A stretch of 64,000 nucleotides of DNA from Devosia sp. (GTDB lineage: Bacteria; Pseudomonadota; Alphaproteobacteria; Rhizobiales; Devosiaceae), in contig NZ_JANQAH010000003.1 in NCBI RefSeq assembly GCF_024707125.1, forward strand, positions 1 through 64,000, given 5' to 3'. Below are positions 29,332-38,632 of the stretch, one piece after another (position 1 is the stretch's first letter; each line of letters begins with the position of its first letter). Made by a program: the position numbers and the translations under genes. The notes below the pieces were generated by a model that was not told the origin of the DNA, ran no database searches, and saw only the letters and a list, made by a program, of their open reading frames with translations.

Positions 29332-30166
29332 TCAGAATATTGCTGCGGCGAGGCCCATACCCACCAGTGTGCCCACCAGCATGAGGGCCGCAGCAGCACC
29401 GCGAAAATCCCGCGGCAAGAAGGGAAATAGCCGGCTGGCGCCGGCCATTATGCCGAAAGGCGGCACCGCGCGCCACACGTCGTGGGACACCTTTCGTCCA
29501 CCGCTCCGGACGACCCCGGGTAGATATCCGATCGCTTTCAGCAAGGGCCAGGCCATCGCGGCGCTTTTGCTCCGGGTGAGCGCGCGACCCGCTAAAGCCT
29601 GCTGAATCGCCTTTTCGAGAGCCGCTCGATCGTTCGCCCAATGCGCACGGAACAAAATCAGCCCCTGTGGGCTCAGCAAGTAGGCGGAGTTGGGCTTGGG
29701 ACTCAACGCCCGGTGCAGCGTGCCGTCTATATCGTCCACTGCCACTTCGAAGGCGAAGCCATGATGTTCCTTCAACCGGCGGGCGTGCCTCTCCTTTTTG
29801 CTCGAAGGCTTTCGGCTGGGGAATGAGTTCGCCGGGATGCGCTTCGCGGGTGTTGACCATGACGAAGCGAACAGCATCTCCATAACGGCGGTGCAGGTCA
29901 TTCAGGACCGGCCCGGAGCTTTCCGTCACCGGGCAGGTCAGAGACCCGAAGACCATGAGGACGGGCCCGTCCCCCAGCTCCATGCTGCGAAAGCGTCCGC
30001 CCCCGACGACGGGCAGGTCAAATGACGGAACGAACTGACCGGGGCCAAGGTCGGTCCGCTTGAAAACCATATCCTGCAGGATCAGGTCCGTGGTGAACGT
30101 GTCGTACTGGTACTTTTCACGCGAACTATAGGTTTGGGAGCTGCTCAGCGATGTTTCCGACGTCAT
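29332..30166 (-). pseudogene. Thioredoxin-fold (redoxin) membrane-anchored protein, one frameshift
   Basis: The first frame gives a peroxiredoxin/deiodinase-like start: LGPGQFVPSFDLPVVGGGRF, then VLMVFGSLTCPVTESSGPVL with one Cys at the active-site position, and VREAHPGE-like NTREAHPGELIPQP. After one extra A in an A5 run (T5 at 29795-29799) the other frame continues RHARRLKEHHGFAFEVAVDD to RAHWAND, then a C-terminal helix ALMLVGTLVGMGLAAAIF. About 277 residues. It is probably an AhpC/TSA-like reductase at the inner membrane; the partner is unknown. It is divergent from a LysR gene that may control it. Confidence 0.75.
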
Positions 30167-30251
30167 GCGAAGTCCTTTCTATCGACGACCGAAAGATGGA
30201 TGTGCAATGATGCCCCGACAACGACCGACAATGCACAACACATGAGCAAAA

Positions 30252-31091
30252 TTGCACAGCGATAGCCCGCACCATCACCTTCCCGTTCTGATGGCCTTCC
30301 GAACCGCGACGACCTACAGCAGGGCAGGCAAGCAATTGGGCCTCGCCCACACGACTGTTTCCCGCAAGGTGCGGGGGCTCGAACGGCATTTCGGAACGAA
30401 CCTTCTGGAACGCGCCGGCGACCGCCTTCGCTTGAGCGAAGCAGGGCAGCGTGCGCTCGAAGCGGCAGAACGGATCGAAGAGGAAGTTGCGGCGCTCGAA
30501 CGGGGCATTTCTGGGCATGATGAGCGGTTGTCTGGCCGGCTGGACCTTACGACCGTGGACTTGCTGGCGCTGAGGTACATGCCGCGTTTTGCAGACTTCA
30601 GGGCACGACATCCGGGTGTGGAGTTGAGCATCGCCACGGATGTGGAGGTCAAAAGCTTGTCCCGCGGGGAGGCCCAGGTCGCGCTTAGACTGACCAACGC
30701 GCCTGAGGAGCACCTTTATGGTAAAGTGCTCGAGCGGCTGGACTTTTATGCCTTTGCCCACCGATCGTTTCTTGGAGCGCCTCTCCCAATGCTACCCTGG
30801 CTCGACTACCTCGGCCATCCCTGCGCGGCCCGCGCGGAAAGTTGGATGCGCAGGAATGCCTCCGGTACCCGGCCATTGGCGTTTCTTTCCACGCCAATGC
30901 TGATGCTCGAGGCCCTGCGGCAGGGCCTGGGGGCGGGAATGGTTCCCTCGACCATGGCCGATGGCCACGGTGAGCTGATCAAGCTGTCGGACGAAACGGC
31001 CTTTTCACTGGATGTTTGGTTGCTTGCGCCCAAGGAGTTGAGGCGGACGGCAAGAGTCAGAGCGTTCTTTGACAGCCTTGCCGCACCGTGA
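30252..31091 (+). CDS. LysR-family transcriptional regulator
   Basis: 279 residues. The HTH (LMAFRTATTYSRAGKQLGLA, then TTVSRKVRGLERHFG) lies at about 13-60 and the effector domain follows. The start is TTG 30252; an in-frame ATG at codon 14 would cut into the HTH, so the earlier start is kept. It is divergent from the redoxin gene 85 bases away, a common arrangement for a LysR regulator and its target. The 16-base gap to the next gene is convergent. Confidence 0.8.
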   Translation: MHSDSPHHHLPVLMAFRTATTYSRAGKQLGLAHTTVSRKVRGLERHFGTNLLERAGDRLRLSEAGQRALEAAERIEEEVAALERGISGHDERLSGRLDLTTVDLLALRYMPRFADFRARHPGVELSIATDVEVKSLSRGEAQVALRLTNAPEEHLYGKVLERLDFYAFAHRSFLGAPLPMLPWLDYLGHPCAARAESWMRRNASGTRPLAFLSTPMLMLEALRQGLGAGMVPSTMADGHGELIKLSDETAFSLDVWLLAPKELRRTARVRAFFDSLAAP

Positions 31092-31106
31092 TCTCAAAGC
31101 CAGGCA

Positions 31107-32027
31107 TCACGTGACGGCGCCGTGATCCAGTCGCAGTGCCGACGTTCCCCGCAGAAAGTCGATCATGGCGCGCACCTTTGCGGGAAGGTATTTGCGACTG
31201 GGATAGATCATCCAGGCCGCGGTGTCGAAATTGGTAGCGGTCGCTTGCCAGGCGCTTAAGCAAAGGCGGAGCGCTCCGCTGTCGACGTCCTCCCTGACCA
31301 GCCAGTCTGGCAACAGAGCCGGTCCAAGACCGGCTATTGCAGCATCTCGAAGGGCGCCGGCAGGTGAGAGCACGAAGTCGCCAGCGACCTTCTGTTCAAT
31401 GACCCGACCTTCAGCGTCTCGGAAGATCCAGCGGGAGCGGTAATCGGCATAGGGAAAGAGTATAGCGCGGTGCCGTACCAAATCTTCGGGACGCTCCAGC
31501 GGCGGCGCTATGCGGAGATAGTCCGGCGCGGCGACCACATGGTAATGGGTGTCCATCAGCTTGCTGATAACGAAGTCGCCCTCGACCGCGGGCGCCAGGC
31601 GAATTGCCAAGTCAATGTGGTCAGACAGCAGATCGACGTTGCTGTCGGAAAATATGCCTTCCACTGACACCGCTGGATAAGCGCGCCGAAACTCCGCCAG
31701 CCGGGGCACGATGTATCTCTGCCCAAACGTCGCGGAAGCAGAAATGCGCAGGGTTCCGCTCGGCTGGTGCTGCATGGCCCGGCAATCGTCGGCCGCCTGC
31801 TGCAGCTCTTCATAGGCCGGCATGATGCGGCCCAGATAAAGGGTGCCCGCCTCCGTTAGCTCCATGCGCCGGGTGGTCCTGGCAAAGAGCCGAAAGCCGA
31901 GCTCCTCCTCGATTCCGGCAATTATTCGACCAATCGATGATGGATCGCTGTCCCGTTGGCGGGCCACGGCGGCAAAGCTCCCCTGCCGAGCCACATCCTG
32001 TATCAGGGCCAAATCGCTCAGGTTCAT
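31107..32027 (-). CDS. LysR-family transcriptional regulator
   Basis: 306 residues. The HTH is at the very start (MNLSDLALIQDVARQGSFAA, then SSIGRIIAGIEEELGFRLFA), followed by TRRMELTEAG and the effector domain. The frame is open to 32225, but the ATG at 32027 aligns with the family start and avoids overlap with the divergent AhpD-like gene. It resembles the CrgA/YafC group of single-target LysR repressors and activators. The neighbour 100 bases away on the other strand is the probable target. Confidence 0.85.
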   Translation of the reverse strand: MNLSDLALIQDVARQGSFAAVARQRDSDPSSIGRIIAGIEEELGFRLFARTTRRMELTEAGTLYLGRIMPAYEELQQAADDCRAMQHQPSGTLRISASATFGQRYIVPRLAEFRRAYPAVSVEGIFSDSNVDLLSDHIDLAIRLAPAVEGDFVISKLMDTHYHVVAAPDYLRIAPPLERPEDLVRHRAILFPYADYRSRWIFRDAEGRVIEQKVAGDFVLSPAGALRDAAIAGLGPALLPDWLVREDVDSGALRLCLSAWQATATNFDTAAWMIYPSRKYLPAKVRAMIDFLRGTSALRLDHGAVT

Positions 32028-32127
32028 TCGTGCAATCCCTGCATGATCATCCGGCTTCTCATGCCATTTATCGTTCAATCTGTCCGCAATATGTCCTGCT
32101 TCGGTATCCAACCGAACAGGAAAACAC

Positions 32128-32700
32128 ATGTCCAACTTCGTACAGCACACCCCTGACACGGCTCCGGAAGAGTCAAAAACCCTGCTACTGGCGGTGAAAG
32201 AGGCCTGGGGGTTCATTCCCACCATGCACGCGACCCTCGCGGAAAGTCCCAGCGCCCTCGCAGGCTACGAAACGCTCTGGAGTCATATCAGCGCCTCTAC
32301 CTTGAGCCCAGTAGAGCAGCAGGTCGCCTACCAGGCGGTGAATGTCCTTCACGGGTGCGCCTATTGCACGATGGGGCATACCTACCTGTCGCGACAGGTG
32401 GGTATGAGTGAGGGGACCGTTGTGCGCCTGCGCGCTGGCTTGCCACCGGAAGACAGCAAGCTTGCTGCGCTCTGGACCTTTGCGCGTACCGTTGCTGAGG
32501 CGCGCGGCGAAGCGCGAGAGGCCATTCCGGCATTCCTTGGGGCCGGCTTCACCAAGGCCAACGTGCTGGATGTGGTGGCCGTCATCGCCGCCAAGGTGAT
32601 CGCCAACTACAGCGCCGCACTGGCCGACATACCGCTTGAAGCCTTTATGTCCGATCCCGCCATCGCCTGGTCGCCGGCAGCGGCACTGGCCGCCGAGTAA
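32128..32700 (+). CDS. Carboxymuconolactone-decarboxylase/AhpD-like protein
   Basis: 190 residues, all-helical. The AhpD-type redox motif CAYCTMGH (Cys-x-x-Cys with a His three residues on) is at about 76-83, and a second block reads FTKANVLDVVAVIAAKVIAN. Members with this motif act as alkylhydroperoxidase-like disulfide reductases. It is divergent from a LysR gene and followed by a stem-loop and an SDR oxidoreductase on the same strand. Together they look like a small oxidative or electrophile-response unit. It is intact. Confidence 0.85.
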   Translation: MSNFVQHTPDTAPEESKTLLLAVKEAWGFIPTMHATLAESPSALAGYETLWSHISASTLSPVEQQVAYQAVNVLHGCAYCTMGHTYLSRQVGMSEGTVVRLRAGLPPEDSKLAALWTFARTVAEARGEAREAIPAFLGAGFTKANVLDVVAVIAAKVIANYSAALADIPLEAFMSDPAIAWSPAAALAAE

Positions 32701-32705
32701 CCGTT

Positions 32706-32728
32706 GGCCGCGGGGAAGGCCCGCGGCC
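32706..32728 (+). terminator. GC-rich stem-loop between AhpD-like and SDR genes
   Basis: GGCCGCGGG, a 5-base loop, then the exact complement. It lies 5 bases after the stop and 18 before the SDR start. No T run; it is more likely an intercistronic element than a full terminator. Confidence 0.55.
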
Positions 32729-32746
32729 CTCTAAAGGACTATCCCC

Positions 32747-33519
32747 ATGAACCTTACGAACAATGTGGTCGTGGTGACCGGTGCGAGCCGCGGCATCGGC
32801 GAAGCCACTGCCAGACACCTTGCATCCCTTGGTGCCGAGGTCTTCCTGTCGGCGCGCAATACCCAATCTATTGAACAGATTGCGGCCTCGTTGCGTAGCG
32901 ATGGCCAGACTGCACATGCCTTGACCTGCGACGTCTCAGATGCCGACCAGGTCAAGCGCCTCATAGAACACGTCAGGAGACAAAACGGGTCGGCTGGATC
33001 TTCTGGTCAACAATGCCGGTGTGATCGACCCGATTGCCCGTCTCGCCGACAGCCCAGTGGACGACTGGGGGGCGCGTTGTCGATGTCAATCTAAAGGGCG
33101 TGTACCATGGCCTGCGCTACGCCATTCCGACCATGTTGGCGGGTGGAGGGGGCACCATCGTCAATATCTCCTCCGGAGCCGCCACCTCAGCTCTTGAAGG
33201 ATGGAGCCACTATTGCGCCACCAAGGCAGCGGTCCTGGCGCTTACCCGCGTGGCAGACTTGGAGTACCGAAGCCAAGGCATACGCGTGGTTGGGCTCAGC
33301 CCCGGAACCGTTGCAACCTGTATGCAGGAGCAGATTAAGGCGTCCGCCATCAACCCCGTTAGCCGGCTCGAATGGTCTTCGCATATACCGCCCCAATGGG
33401 TGGCGCAGGCGATAGCTTGGCTGACAACAAAAGAAGCCGATCTCTTCCTTGGTTCTGATTTTTCATTGAAAACCAACGAAGGCCGTAGGGCGGTCGGTTT
33501 ACCGGCGATCGTGGCGTAG
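32747..33519 (+). pseudogene. SDR-family NAD(P)-dependent oxidoreductase, two frameshifts
   Basis: The first frame has the cofactor motif TGASRGIG and the DVSD block. A middle frame reads RLDLLVNNAGVIDPIARLAD (the NNAG motif). The last frame has VNLKGVYHGLRYAIPTML, the catalytic Ser region IVNISSGAA, YCATKAAV with Tyr-x-x-x-Lys missing its Tyr in the exact place (YCATK; Tyr is the first residue, so the motif is present) and GLSPGTVAT. The shifts are one extra T near 32990 and one extra G in the G6 run at 33067-33072. About 256 residues when joined, normal. The substrate is unknown. It follows the AhpD-like gene. Confidence 0.8.
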
Positions 33520-33529
33520 CGGCTACAGA

Positions 33530-34205
33530 CTATCGCGCTTTTTCTAACGCTAGGCAGTCGATAAAGCGCTTCCCCCGCTCTTGGCGGAAGCGCTCCCCCG
33601 TCTTATGGACGTTCTCGATGCGATCAACACGCAGATGCCGAAAATCGGCTGATCGTTCACACCAGATGGTCAGGAGCCAGACTGCATCAAACATGGTCAA
33701 GCCCAGAGGGCGTGCGATGCGGCTGGATTGACGTCCGGATAGGTCCCGGTAGTCAACCTGGAGCACTGACCGATCCCGCACCGCTAGTCGGAGACGGTCA
33801 AGGAGCGGCGCGGGTGCCGTGGCACTTGGCCCAACCTCGAGTGGAGTATCCAGCAAACGCGCCCGATCATCCTCTCCGATAGCTGACGCCAGCTTGGCCA
33901 TGGCCGTGGCAGCGGCCTGCGCCACGGCATCGCCTCCCCGTGACGCGGCGAGCCGTGCGCCAAACGCAAGCGCTTCAAGCTCGTCCTGCGAAAGGTGGAG
34001 AGAGGGCATGAAGTATCCGTGGTCCATCACATAGCCCATCCCCACCTTCGCCACGGATCGGCGCGCCCAGCGACTGGAGGTCGGCAAGATCGCGATAGAC
34101 GGTGCGCAACGAGATACCCATCTCCTTCGCCAGCGTCTCCGCGCTGACCGGAACCCTGCGGGTCCGCAGCCGGTCGAGCAGATCGAACAGTCTGAATAGA
34201 CGCAT
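33530..34205 (-). pseudogene. YafY/WYL-type HTH regulator, one frameshift
   Basis: The start at ATG 34205 gives the DeoR-like HTH (MRLFRLFDLLDRLRTRRVPV, then GISLRTVYRDLADLQSLGAP). After one extra base in the C4 run at 34040-34043 the other frame continues GMGYVMDHGYFMPSLHLSQD into the WYL-type ligand domain, ending DCLALEKAR. About 225 residues. WYL regulators often bind nucleic-acid fragments or nucleotides through this domain. It is divergent from the SnoaL-like gene, which it may control. Confidence 0.8.
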
Positions 34206-34277
34206 AGAATGGACACCCTGCCGGTTTCTGTCAGTCCCGCATTCTATGACATGGCCGTCAACAAAACGGAGGGGCCG

Positions 34278-34727
34278 ATGCGCCCAAAACTGATGGCGAC
34301 CATGATCGTCGCCGCGATGCTGCCTGCCCTGAGCCATGCCGGAGAACCAAGAGTCATGTCCGACGAAGATGCCGTACTGCACACCATCAGCACGATGACC
34401 GATGCCTTCGCCAGGGGCGATATCGAGCAGGTGATGGCCACCTATGTCAGCCCGGCAAGTGTCGTCGCTGCCCCCGGACAAGTCGTCACGGGCGAGCAGG
34501 CGATGCGTGCGATGTTCGCTGACTTTATCGCCGCAGGGGTCAACTTTACCTATGGCGATCATGAGGTCATTGTGTCGGGAGACACGGCGCTGCACCTTAT
34601 GGCATGGGAAGCGCCCAGCCCGGACGGCACTATGAGAGCACTATCTGTCGCAGTGTTGACGCGGCAGCCTGAGGGAGGGTGGAAGATGGTGATAGATCAC
34701 CCCTTCGGCGACAGCGTTCTGGACTGA
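34278..34727 (+). CDS. SnoaL/NTF2-like secreted protein
   Basis: About 149 residues. ATG 34278 follows ACGGAGGGG and opens a signal peptide (MRPKLMATMIVAAMLPALSH, cut near SHA-GE). The rest is an NTF2-like cone: AVLHTISTMTDAFARGDIEQ, YVSPASVVAAPGQVVTG and GWKMVIDHPFGD. Such proteins are small-molecule binding folds with varied roles; no catalytic residue can be named. The frame is open back to 34209 but lacks a ribosome site there. It is divergent from the WYL regulator. Confidence 0.75.
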   Translation: MRPKLMATMIVAAMLPALSHAGEPRVMSDEDAVLHTISTMTDAFARGDIEQVMATYVSPASVVAAPGQVVTGEQAMRAMFADFIAAGVNFTYGDHEVIVSGDTALHLMAWEAPSPDGTMRALSVAVLTRQPEGGWKMVIDHPFGDSVLD

Positions 34728-34747
34728 AATAGTCTGACATTAAGTTC

Positions 34748-34771
34748 AGCGGCGGCCCTCGGGCTGCCGCT
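34748..34771 (+). terminator. Stem-loop after SnoaL-like gene
   Basis: AGCGGC-G-GCCC, a 2-base loop, GGGC-T-GCCGCT: a 10-bp stem with one internal mismatch, 20 bases after the stop and followed by TCTT. Confidence 0.6.
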
Positions 34772-34938
34772 TCTTGGCGAGCCCCACCACTGTCAGCCGA
34801 AACTCGGAAGACTTTCGGCAGCTTTTGGGAAAGCGCAAAGTCAGTTTGAACTTCCGAAAAGGGGTCGAAAGCTGCCGCTCAATCTCCGGGAAATTACCTA
34901 CCAATTGACCCCGGACAGTGCGCTTTGCCAAGCAAGTC

Positions 34939-35214
34939 TCAAAAGGCTGATTGAAGCCCATCGATAGCGTCAATCTCGTCATTGAGTTTGGCATCATCCC
35001 GCGCGGTTCGATGGGGCAATGCGGCAAGGAGAACGACTCTAGCCCTCAGGTATTTAATCAAGTGCTCGCTCTGCGATACCGGTGCGGTGACGACTTGAAC
35101 CTGATTGGCCGCATTGACGATTCCGGCTTCGGAAAGACCTATGATCGTTGCCAAACGTTTCGTCGCATCCGTTAATCGCCCAGCCAGGCTACCAATCTCA
35201 GTCATGCGCAGCAC
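34939..35214 (-). CDS. Hypothetical helical protein
   Basis: 91 residues with coiled-coil-like composition (MTEIGSLAGRLTDATKRLAT, ending DEIDAIDGLQSAF). No family recognised. ATG candidates at 35214 and 35205. It stands between the SnoaL-like gene and the metallophosphoesterase with no visible operon partner. Coding status is uncertain. Confidence 0.4.
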   Translation of the reverse strand: MLRMTEIGSLAGRLTDATKRLATIIGLSEAGIVNAANQVQVVTAPVSQSEHLIKYLRARVVLLAALPHRTARDDAKLNDEIDAIDGLQSAF

Positions 35215-35284
35215 CGCAATTTCGACCTTCGGGTGACAGTTGCGTGCGAGCCGCCATCTCTGACGACCCGCCCTTTTTTTCGTG

Positions 35285-36076
35285 TCAGATCTCGATCACC
35301 AAGCCGGGATCATAGCCGCTAACCCTCTCATGGCGGTATCCACGCGCATTGCAAATTACCCTCGTCGATCCCACGGAATAGTTGAAAGACGAATGCGTGT
35401 GTCCATGCAGCCAGAGATCGGGTTGGTGGCGGCCGATCAGCTCGCTCAGGTCGCTGACAAACCCCGCGGTAACGGGATCCTTCGCATATTGCGGTGCAAT
35501 AGACATACGGTGCGGCGCATGATGGGTTACGACGACCTTGCGGCCTGTGCTTTGCGCCAACTCGCCATCGAGCCACCAGCGCGATGCAAAGTGCTGCAAT
35601 CTGGCGAGCTCTGGGGTCCACAGCTCTGACGAATTCTCGCATGTCCGTATGACGCGGAAATCGTTGAGGGCGTAGCGCGCAACATCCAGCGCCCGCTGGC
35701 GCTGATCCAGATTGCCATACGAAAGAATATCGAAATCCGACCACAAAGTTGAGCCGTAGATGGTGACGTCGTCGATGGTGACGGAGGTGTCGTCGAGGAG
35801 ATGAATGCCTTCTAGGTCGGCTGCCAGGCGGGCCTCAGCACGAGCACGATCCATTGGGCGATGACGGGAATAGAACTCGTGATTTCCGAGGACATACACG
35901 ACGTTCATCAGCGGCTTGATGTGGCGAGAAAGCCATCGAATTCCGGCGACCGGATCGCCCTCGACGAGATCGCCACCGACGACGCAGACATCTGCTTCGG
36001 GAGCAGTCGGGAAAACAGCGCTGAATGGAACTTCCTGACCGGGAAGATGGATATCGCTGAACAACCAGATCTTCAT
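35285..36076 (-). CDS. Calcineurin-like metallophosphoesterase
   Basis: 263 residues with all the metal-binding motifs of the superfamily: FSDIHL (Asp, His), VVGGDLVEGD, VLGNHEFYS (Asn, His), VVTHHAPH and WLHGHTHSSFNYS. The size and spacing fit a compact soluble phosphoesterase acting on nucleotides, nucleic acid or phosphoproteins; the substrate cannot be told. It is third in a same-strand row behind the AAA+/M41 protease and a coupled small gene, 95 bases from the latter. It may be the effector of that cassette. It is intact. Confidence 0.88.
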   Translation of the reverse strand: MKIWLFSDIHLPGQEVPFSAVFPTAPEADVCVVGGDLVEGDPVAGIRWLSRHIKPLMNVVYVLGNHEFYSRHRPMDRARAEARLAADLEGIHLLDDTSVTIDDVTIYGSTLWSDFDILSYGNLDQRQRALDVARYALNDFRVIRTCENSSELWTPELARLQHFASRWWLDGELAQSTGRKVVVTHHAPHRMSIAPQYAKDPVTAGFVSDLSELIGRHQPDLWLHGHTHSSFNYSVGSTRVICNARGYRHERVSGYDPGLVIEI

Positions 36077-36171
36077 GGCATAGCTTCGCCCTGCAACTTG
36101 CGCGAGGGCCTGAAAGGGAATTGGTTTTTGGGAAGGACAGGCAGGAGCGAGGCCCTGCCCTATGGTCTCTG

Positions 36172-36379
36172 CTACTGTCTGGGCAGTGAAACACCGAAGC
36201 GCTGGCGCAGTCGGTCAAATTCGACCCGACGGTGGAGCGTCGCCGTGACCTCTCGCAGGATATCATCGACGTCGATGTCGAACTGACGTGAAAAAGTCGT
36301 CAGCAGCGTCTAGCAGGTGTTCGAGGTCCTCGGGCAGGCGGAGCCCCGAGCGATGAGACTCAAGATCCAGCCGGTTCAT
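36172..36379 (-). pseudogene. Small protein coupled to the AAA+/M41 gene, one frameshift
   Basis: The ATG at 36379 overlaps the protease stop as ATGA. The first frame reads MNRLDLESHRSGLRLPEDLE then HLLDAADDFFT. After one extra base near 36286 the second continues QFDIDVDDILREVTATLHRR and ends FGVSLPRQ at TAG 36172. The corrected length is 68 residues, acidic and helical. No family known to me. The strict coupling suggests a dedicated partner, adaptor or substrate of the protease, and it was too short and broken to show as one open frame. Confidence 0.6.
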
Positions 36380-38427
36380 TCTGCTGCATCCTTTACGCCA
36401 GCGGCCGAGCCCTGTGTTGCCTTATCAATGACGTCAGCGACCTCGGCAGCCGAAAGGTATCCATGGCGGTCGAGGGCGTCGGCGAGCGTCTTCAACAAGT
36501 GAAGATTGTGGCCGAGGATTTCTTCCGCCTTCTGAAGGCCGAGGTCGAGCCGCTTGCGGACCGACACCGAAAGCTGAGGAGCGACCCAACCGTAAGCGAC
36601 TTGGGTGTCTGGCACGTATTGCAGGCCCAGCGCGCCAAAGCCAAATTGGGCATCAGCCTGCAGCGCGATTGTGGTTGCGTTGGCAAGATCGCTCTCTGGA
36701 TTGCCTCCCGAGCCGGTACCAACATCACCGAGCAGGATCTTTTCGGCAGCACGGCCGGCGAGAAAAAAGCTGACCGCATTGTCCATATCCCGTTCGCAGC
36801 CGCCAGCCGGAACGAGGCCTTGGACAAGCGTGAAGCCGGCATTGTGGCCGATGCCGACTTCCTGAAGCTTGCCGACACCAAGCACATGACCAGCCACGAC
36901 GTGTCCCGCCTCATGAATACTAATGCGACGGCGGAGGGTCGGCGTCATGGTATTGTTGGCAATGACCTGATTGATCAGATCGTCCACCGTGAGATCGCGG
37001 CCGGCCCGACGGGCATCGGCTTTCGCGCGACGGACCCAGGCCTCGCAGTCGGCGCCTGTACTGCCGCGGGCGGCAAGGGCGATAGGCATCAGGTCAGCCT
37101 CGGGCAGAACACCGGCACCGAGATGAAAGCGCAAGATTGCTGCCATTGAGGTCACATCCGGCTTCTGAAGAGAAATGTGCCGATCGAGGCGCCCAGACCT
37201 CAGGAGCGCTGGATCGATTTTGTCGGGATGGTTGGTCGCGGCAATGACAGTAACCCCGGGGCGCTCGTCGACCCCGGCGAGCTGCTCAAGGACCAAATTG
37301 ACGATCTGGGTCCAATACTCGACGTAGTCGCCCCTCAGTGCGCTTCGATCGGAAATTCCGTCGATTTCGTCGATGAACAAGATCGATGGCGCCGACCTCT
37401 GGGCCTTACCGAAGACATCGCGGATGCTCTGAAGGGTGCCCGAAAGGAAGCTTGCGGCGTTCCAGTCGGCAACGCTCGTCGCAATGAGCGGTACTCCTGC
37501 GGACCTTGCCAGCGCCTTGGCAAAACTGGTCTTACCGACCCCTGGCGGTCCCGAGAGCAAGAGGCCCCGGTGGTCGACGTCGGCCCAAGATACCTCGCCC
37601 TTGCGGTAGGCGGCGATGTCAGCCACAAGCTCCAGCCCCCAGACCTTGGCTTCTGAATAGCCCGCGAGGTCTTCGAGCAAAGGACCATCTTGGTCCACCA
37701 CGCGCTTCTTCGTAACCAGCTCTTCCAAGCGCTCGATGCACTTTTCGGCCGAATAACCGCGGTGAAACGCTAAGGCATAATCCGTAATGTCGGCATTACG
37801 AATGACGTCTGGGTCAATGATGCGTTCGGGCTTTTTTCCGGTAATCGCCTGGAGGACAAGTTCGATATCCCACTCGTCGATTGGCGGCACCGAAAGCTCG
37901 TACTGCGCCATGCGCAGCAACGACGCGGGAAGCTGCTTTTTCGGATTCGGAGCGATCCCGATAACCGGCCATTGCGCCTTCAATGCCGACAGGACATCCC
38001 TGTCGGTACGCCCAGAGCCGCTGCTGCGTTCAGTGCCATCGCGGGCAACGATCAGCTTGCGGATGGCCCCGGCGTTCGTTGCGCATGCTTCGAACACCTC
38101 CTTGAAAGCATCTACCAGCTCGCTCGTATGAGTTTTGACCAGAACCACGGGACCTTGGTTCCTTAAGCGGTGAGCCAAGTCCGCCTCGGCGGCAATCATT
38201 CGCGCGCTGAGGGCTGCGGCAACGAGAAGGTCCACGCGAATGTGGGGAAGATTGGCGTCGTCCTTGGATTCCAACCCCTTGAGGAATTCATCGACGGCGT
38301 CGTCATCATGGAGATTGAACATCGGGTGAATCTTCACCCCCTCGGAGCCGGCAATTGCGTCCATGTAGACGCGGGCCAGCACCTCGGCCCTTGCAGGAAT
38401 ATCTTGACTGGCGGATGGCTTTTGCAT
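36376..38427 (-). CDS. Soluble AAA+ ATPase with FtsH-type M41 zinc protease domain
   Basis: 683 residues without any membrane helix, unlike FtsH. Residues ~1-240 look like a degenerate ATPase-like or adaptor domain lacking Walker A. Next comes a canonical AAA+ module: Walker A GPPGVGKTS (~293-300), Walker B SILFIDEID (~348-356), an arginine-finger helix RSGRLDRHI. Then the M41 peptidase: the zinc motif HEAGH at ~505-509 and the third ligand in ESDLANAT (~580). It should unfold and degrade proteins in the cytoplasm. The ATG at 38427 is chosen because GGAGG precedes it; an in-frame GTG is at 38469. It is followed by an overlapping small gene and a metallophosphoesterase. No sign of truncation. 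Confidence 0.88.
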   Translation of the reverse strand: MQKPSASQDIPARAEVLARVYMDAIAGSEGVKIHPMFNLHDDDAVDEFLKGLESKDDANLPHIRVDLLVAAALSARMIAAEADLAHRLRNQGPVVLVKTHTSELVDAFKEVFEACATNAGAIRKLIVARDGTERSSGSGRTDRDVLSALKAQWPVIGIAPNPKKQLPASLLRMAQYELSVPPIDEWDIELVLQAITGKKPERIIDPDVIRNADITDYALAFHRGYSAEKCIERLEELVTKKRVVDQDGPLLEDLAGYSEAKVWGLELVADIAAYRKGEVSWADVDHRGLLLSGPPGVGKTSFAKALARSAGVPLIATSVADWNAASFLSGTLQSIRDVFGKAQRSAPSILFIDEIDGISDRSALRGDYVEYWTQIVNLVLEQLAGVDERPGVTVIAATNHPDKIDPALLRSGRLDRHISLQKPDVTSMAAILRFHLGAGVLPEADLMPIALAARGSTGADCEAWVRRAKADARRAGRDLTVDDLINQVIANNTMTPTLRRRISIHEAGHVVAGHVLGVGKLQEVGIGHNAGFTLVQGLVPAGGCERDMDNAVSFFLAGRAAEKILLGDVGTGSGGNPESDLANATTIALQADAQFGFGALGLQYVPDTQVAYGWVAPQLSVSVRKRLDLGLQKAEEILGHNLHLLKTLADALDRHGYLSAAEVADVIDKATQGSAAGVKDAAE

Positions 38428-38632
38428 CACGGCCTCCAGAATGGACCGCGTCAGCTCCAAGCCGATCACGGTCGAGTTAGTGGGAGGTCACGCGCTGCAT
38501 GCATGAGCAACGGCAAGAAAGAACAAATAGAGAACATTGTCAAGCGACCAGTTTGATGCCTGCGCTATAGCTTTTCAAACAGTGGCATGGCTGTCGCTGA
38601 TGGGTGATCGAGCATTTGCCGAGCCGCCAACC

